Assembly: GCA_013289175.1 (NCBI GenBank)
Contig: JABDAN010000001.1
Coordinates: forward strand, 62,001-126,000
Direction: 5' to 3'
Length of the DNA stretch: 64,000 nt
From: Bacteroidota bacterium
GTDB taxonomy: Bacteria; Bacteroidota; Bacteroidia; Chitinophagales; Chitinophagaceae
The number at the start of each line of letters is the position of its first letter. Positions within the stretch are counted from its first letter, which is position 1. The notes under the pieces are model-generated. The model searched no databases. It had not been told where the DNA came from and saw nothing but the letters and a program-made list of their open reading frames with translations. Below are positions 61,917-64,000 of the stretch, piece by piece. The position numbers and the translations under genes are program-made.

Positions 61917-62663
61917 GTGCATACATCCAGTAGCCATAAGCATCGCAGGACCATCCTGATTTTCAGTTTGGTTTTTGCCAGTTTATCTGGTTTTAGCCAG
62001 CATAAAGAAACAGACACCTTTAATATTTTTAAAGCCAGTTTTTTATTGCCTCAACCACTTCCGGGTGGTCACTACTCACAAACCATTTCCGTATTGTATG
62101 TGGTTACGCCTAAGGACTGGACGCTGGATAATATTACAGCGCCCATGTTTTATTATCAGGGAAAATATACGCTGCCTGATGGATTTAACCTGCAGGCCAG
62201 CCTGGCCACCTTGTTCATTTCGAACCGAATTTTGCTCGGTCCCTTTTGGAATTACAAACTACCCGGTACCAACAATTTTCTAGGACTTGGATGGCAGGCA
62301 GCATGGAACTACGGAAGACTGCAACAGTTTGGATTTGCTACTACCCTCACCGGATGGGAACAACAGCCCTCCATCTCCTTTGGACATGCTTTTAACAAGA
62401 CGGCCGTTACTATACAGGCAAATCTCCACTGGACAAATAGATTATATCTGTCTGAAGGCGGTCACATCCTGCCGGTAACCAATGGATTTATCAACGGGTA
62501 CAGTTTTTCAGCCAATTTTGATCAGAAACTTTATAAAAACAGGGCTTTGACGCTGGGACTTAAAATGGATTATGTACAGTATCACATCATTGCCTGGCCT
62601 GCATTTCCGGTAAACGGGAAAAGATATTGGATGCCTGAATTCCAGGTTGGGTTAATCCTTTAA
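61917..62663 (+). CDS. Outer-membrane beta-barrel-like protein
   Basis: A 248-residue exported protein. The start is GTG at 61917, giving signal peptide MHTSSSHKHRRTILIFSLVFASLSGFSQ. The body alternates strands (SQTISVLYVVTPKDWTL, APMFYYQGKYTLPDGFNLQASLATLFIS, FLGLGWQAAWNYGRL, VTIQANLHWTNRLYLSEGG, TLGLKMDYVQYHIIAWP) and ends in EFQVGLIL. Family not recognised; likely an outer-membrane barrel. It precedes the glycerophosphodiesterase-like lipoprotein by 18 bp. Confidence 0.7.
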   Translation: MHTSSSHKHRRTILIFSLVFASLSGFSQHKETDTFNIFKASFLLPQPLPGGHYSQTISVLYVVTPKDWTLDNITAPMFYYQGKYTLPDGFNLQASLATLFISNRILLGPFWNYKLPGTNNFLGLGWQAAWNYGRLQQFGFATTLTGWEQQPSISFGHAFNKTAVTIQANLHWTNRLYLSEGGHILPVTNGFINGYSFSANFDQKLYKNRALTLGLKMDYVQYHIIAWPAFPVNGKRYWMPEFQVGLIL

Positions 62664-62681
62664 CTGTCTAAAAAAACTATT

Positions 62682-63929
62682 ATGCTTTTGAAAAATTTAT
62701 ATCGGTACAGTTTTCTTTTTCTTCTTTTCATCTCCTGTTCTAAAAATGGATTTCTGTACCAACCGACCGTGACCATTGGAGATGTGATTACTTTGCCCAC
62801 CGCTTCGATGAAGAAAATGGAGGGAATCTATAGCCTTTCTACCGGCAGCACGGATTTTGGGACCAATTTTGTCTGTAAGGCATCTAAATACCGTGTTTCT
62901 TTTTTTAGCAATCAGGATGGGATTTTCATGATCCTCAAATATGGCTTGGATCCCACGGACAGTTCACTGAAATTTTCGGGATTCTGGAGATATTCCCAGA
63001 TTCCCAATCAGGGTCTGGTTAATTTTTCCGTTCCCAAAGCCGAAGCCCTTGCATTTTTGGCTACTGGTGATATCAGCACCCTTACCCTCAACGGCAATAT
63101 CAGTAAGGGAGATAATGTGTACAACCCGATCAGTCTTTCATTCTCCAAACATTTTTCTCCGTATGCGGATACCGCTCATTTTGAAATCTATTCCCATCAC
63201 GGTGTTCAGACGGTTTCCAACCCACCCTTTGCTGAAAATTCTATTTTGGGGGTTTTGAATGATGAGGATTACGGGGTCAATGGACTAGAGTTTGATGTAC
63301 AGCTCACGCTGGATAAGGTGCCGATCATGATGCATGACGGGAACATCGATATCCGCTTGACTATGAAAAGTCCGATCTCAGGAAACTATGATCAGTATAA
63401 ATTTGATTTTCTTGAAGATTATATTCAGCTGGTCGATGGTCAGAGAATTGCATCGCTGCAGGGTTGTCTGTCAGATTTTATCGATTCCACCACCATGACT
63501 TATTTCTGGATGGATATTAAAGGGGATGATAGCATTTTCCAAGCCCTACAGCCTATTGTGCTGGCCGCTCAACAACATGCCAAAGATGTCCACCGCAATG
63601 TGATTATTTATGCAGATATGCCGTCTAAAACCGTCATTCAGGAATTTCAATCCTACCCGGCTTATCGCGCGGATACGAGTTTAAAAACAATGTGCGAACT
63701 CACCTATCAGGATGTGATCGACAACGGATGTACCAGGTGGGGGCCGCGATATTCCAGAGGTCTTTTGCTAAGCGATGTCGCTCAGGCACATGCTCAAGGG
63801 ATTAAAGTGATCAGTTGGACCTTAGATGACAAGGGACTGATTGCGAATTATCTCCAAAATGGCCAGTTCGACGGCTTCATATCTGACTATCCGGCCTACG
63901 TAGTATATGATTTTTATACCACGAAATAA
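62682..63929 (+). CDS. Glycerophosphodiester phosphodiesterase-like lipoprotein
   Basis: A 415-residue lipoprotein with lipobox FISC (Cys19). Residues about 30-160 form a beta-rich unnamed domain; from 166 the GDPD TIM barrel follows: SHHG (171-174), GLEFDVQLTLD (201-211), IMMHD (215-219), then GLLLSDVAQAHAQGIKVISWTLDD and GQFDGFISDYPAYV. Compared with canonical GDPDs the AHRG motif reads SHHG, so the Arg is replaced by His. It should cleave glycerophosphodiesters or related phosphodiesters outside the inner membrane, but activity with this change is uncertain. Translated just after the barrel gene. Confidence 0.83.
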   Translation: MLLKNLYRYSFLFLLFISCSKNGFLYQPTVTIGDVITLPTASMKKMEGIYSLSTGSTDFGTNFVCKASKYRVSFFSNQDGIFMILKYGLDPTDSSLKFSGFWRYSQIPNQGLVNFSVPKAEALAFLATGDISTLTLNGNISKGDNVYNPISLSFSKHFSPYADTAHFEIYSHHGVQTVSNPPFAENSILGVLNDEDYGVNGLEFDVQLTLDKVPIMMHDGNIDIRLTMKSPISGNYDQYKFDFLEDYIQLVDGQRIASLQGCLSDFIDSTTMTYFWMDIKGDDSIFQALQPIVLAAQQHAKDVHRNVIIYADMPSKTVIQEFQSYPAYRADTSLKTMCELTYQDVIDNGCTRWGPRYSRGLLLSDVAQAHAQGIKVISWTLDDKGLIANYLQNGQFDGFISDYPAYVVYDFYTTK

Positions 63930-63963
63930 CTATAATTCACCTTTTCGCCCATAACAACATACC

Positions 63964-64000
63964 ATGCGAATTCATAAATTACTGACAGCAATTTCGTTTT
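63964..64000 (+). CDS. Start of a partial gene cut by the window edge
   Basis: ATG at 63964 opens MRIHKLLTAISF and runs off the window end. The basic-then-hydrophobic start looks like a signal peptide, in keeping with the exported proteins before it. Nothing more can be said. Confidence 0.45.
   Translation, partial: MRIHKLLTAISF

Noticed and set aside
1-64000. tRNA, rRNA, CRISPR array, insertion sequence, phage or defence genes
   Set aside because: No T-loop plus acceptor pattern, no spaced direct repeats, no transposase or integrase motifs, and no recognisable defence proteins were seen in either strand.

Overview
The window reads as a chromosomal segment of a Bacteroidota bacterium, most likely from the Chitinophagales/Saprospirales side of the phylum. 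The evidence is promoter-like TTTG-N19-TAnnTTTG boxes just upstream of several start codons, the near absence of Shine-Dalgarno sequences, many TTG starts, and typical family content: a NagB/PIG-L fusion, arginine deiminase with CtlX, CutC with a Tat-exported glycosylasparaginase, a DUF1343/NamZ-like protein, a sufBCDSE-T-rrf2 cluster and many outer-membrane barrels. I see no tRNA, rRNA, CRISPR array, insertion sequence or phage gene. Calls rest on motifs read by eye; no database search was possible.

Region 1 (0-9.7 kb): a GT2 glycosyltransferase, a small orphan protein with a paralogue at 43.5 kb, a DUF1905/YdeI protein, PhoH, a lipoprotein, inorganic pyrophosphatase behind a near-perfect promoter, an ECF sigma factor overlapping a one-TM partner, an unknown membrane-anchored protein, glucose-6-phosphate isomerase, threonine aldolase and CsbD. 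Region 2 (9.7-25.6 kb): release factor 2 with an intact programmed +1 frameshift, PruA, the pyrimidine genes pyrR, pyrB and pyrE, coaD, a thioesterase, a NUDIX hydrolase, and minus-strand groups thyA-folA-methyltransferase-rRNA m5C methyltransferase and acyl-CoA dehydrogenase-yggS-glnS.

Region 3 (25.7-43.8 kb): arginine deiminase plus CtlX (arginine to citrulline to ornithine), pfkA and pyk, cutC plus asparaginase, a CocE/NonD hydrolase, the NagB/PIG-L fusion, a sphingomyelin-synthase-like PAP2 protein, a PhyH oxygenase, an SDR, NamZ, a Tat-exported superoxide dismutase, a small barrel, a TMEM175-like channel and the second small paralogue. Region 4 (43.9-51 kb): two small proteins, then the SUF iron-sulfur operon with an Rrf2 regulator and a perfect 8-bp inverted repeat next to the sufB promoter.

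Region 5 (51-64 kb) is the accessory part: an FMN-binding split-barrel protein, a Gfo/Idh oxidoreductase with a PmoA-like partner, then a run of exported proteins (lipoproteins, beta-barrels, a class 3 lipase, a BamA-like barrel, a metallophosphoesterase and a glycerophosphodiesterase-like lipoprotein). The last group is the best candidate for an undescribed envelope or lipid-processing system, but that is inference from content and clustering only.
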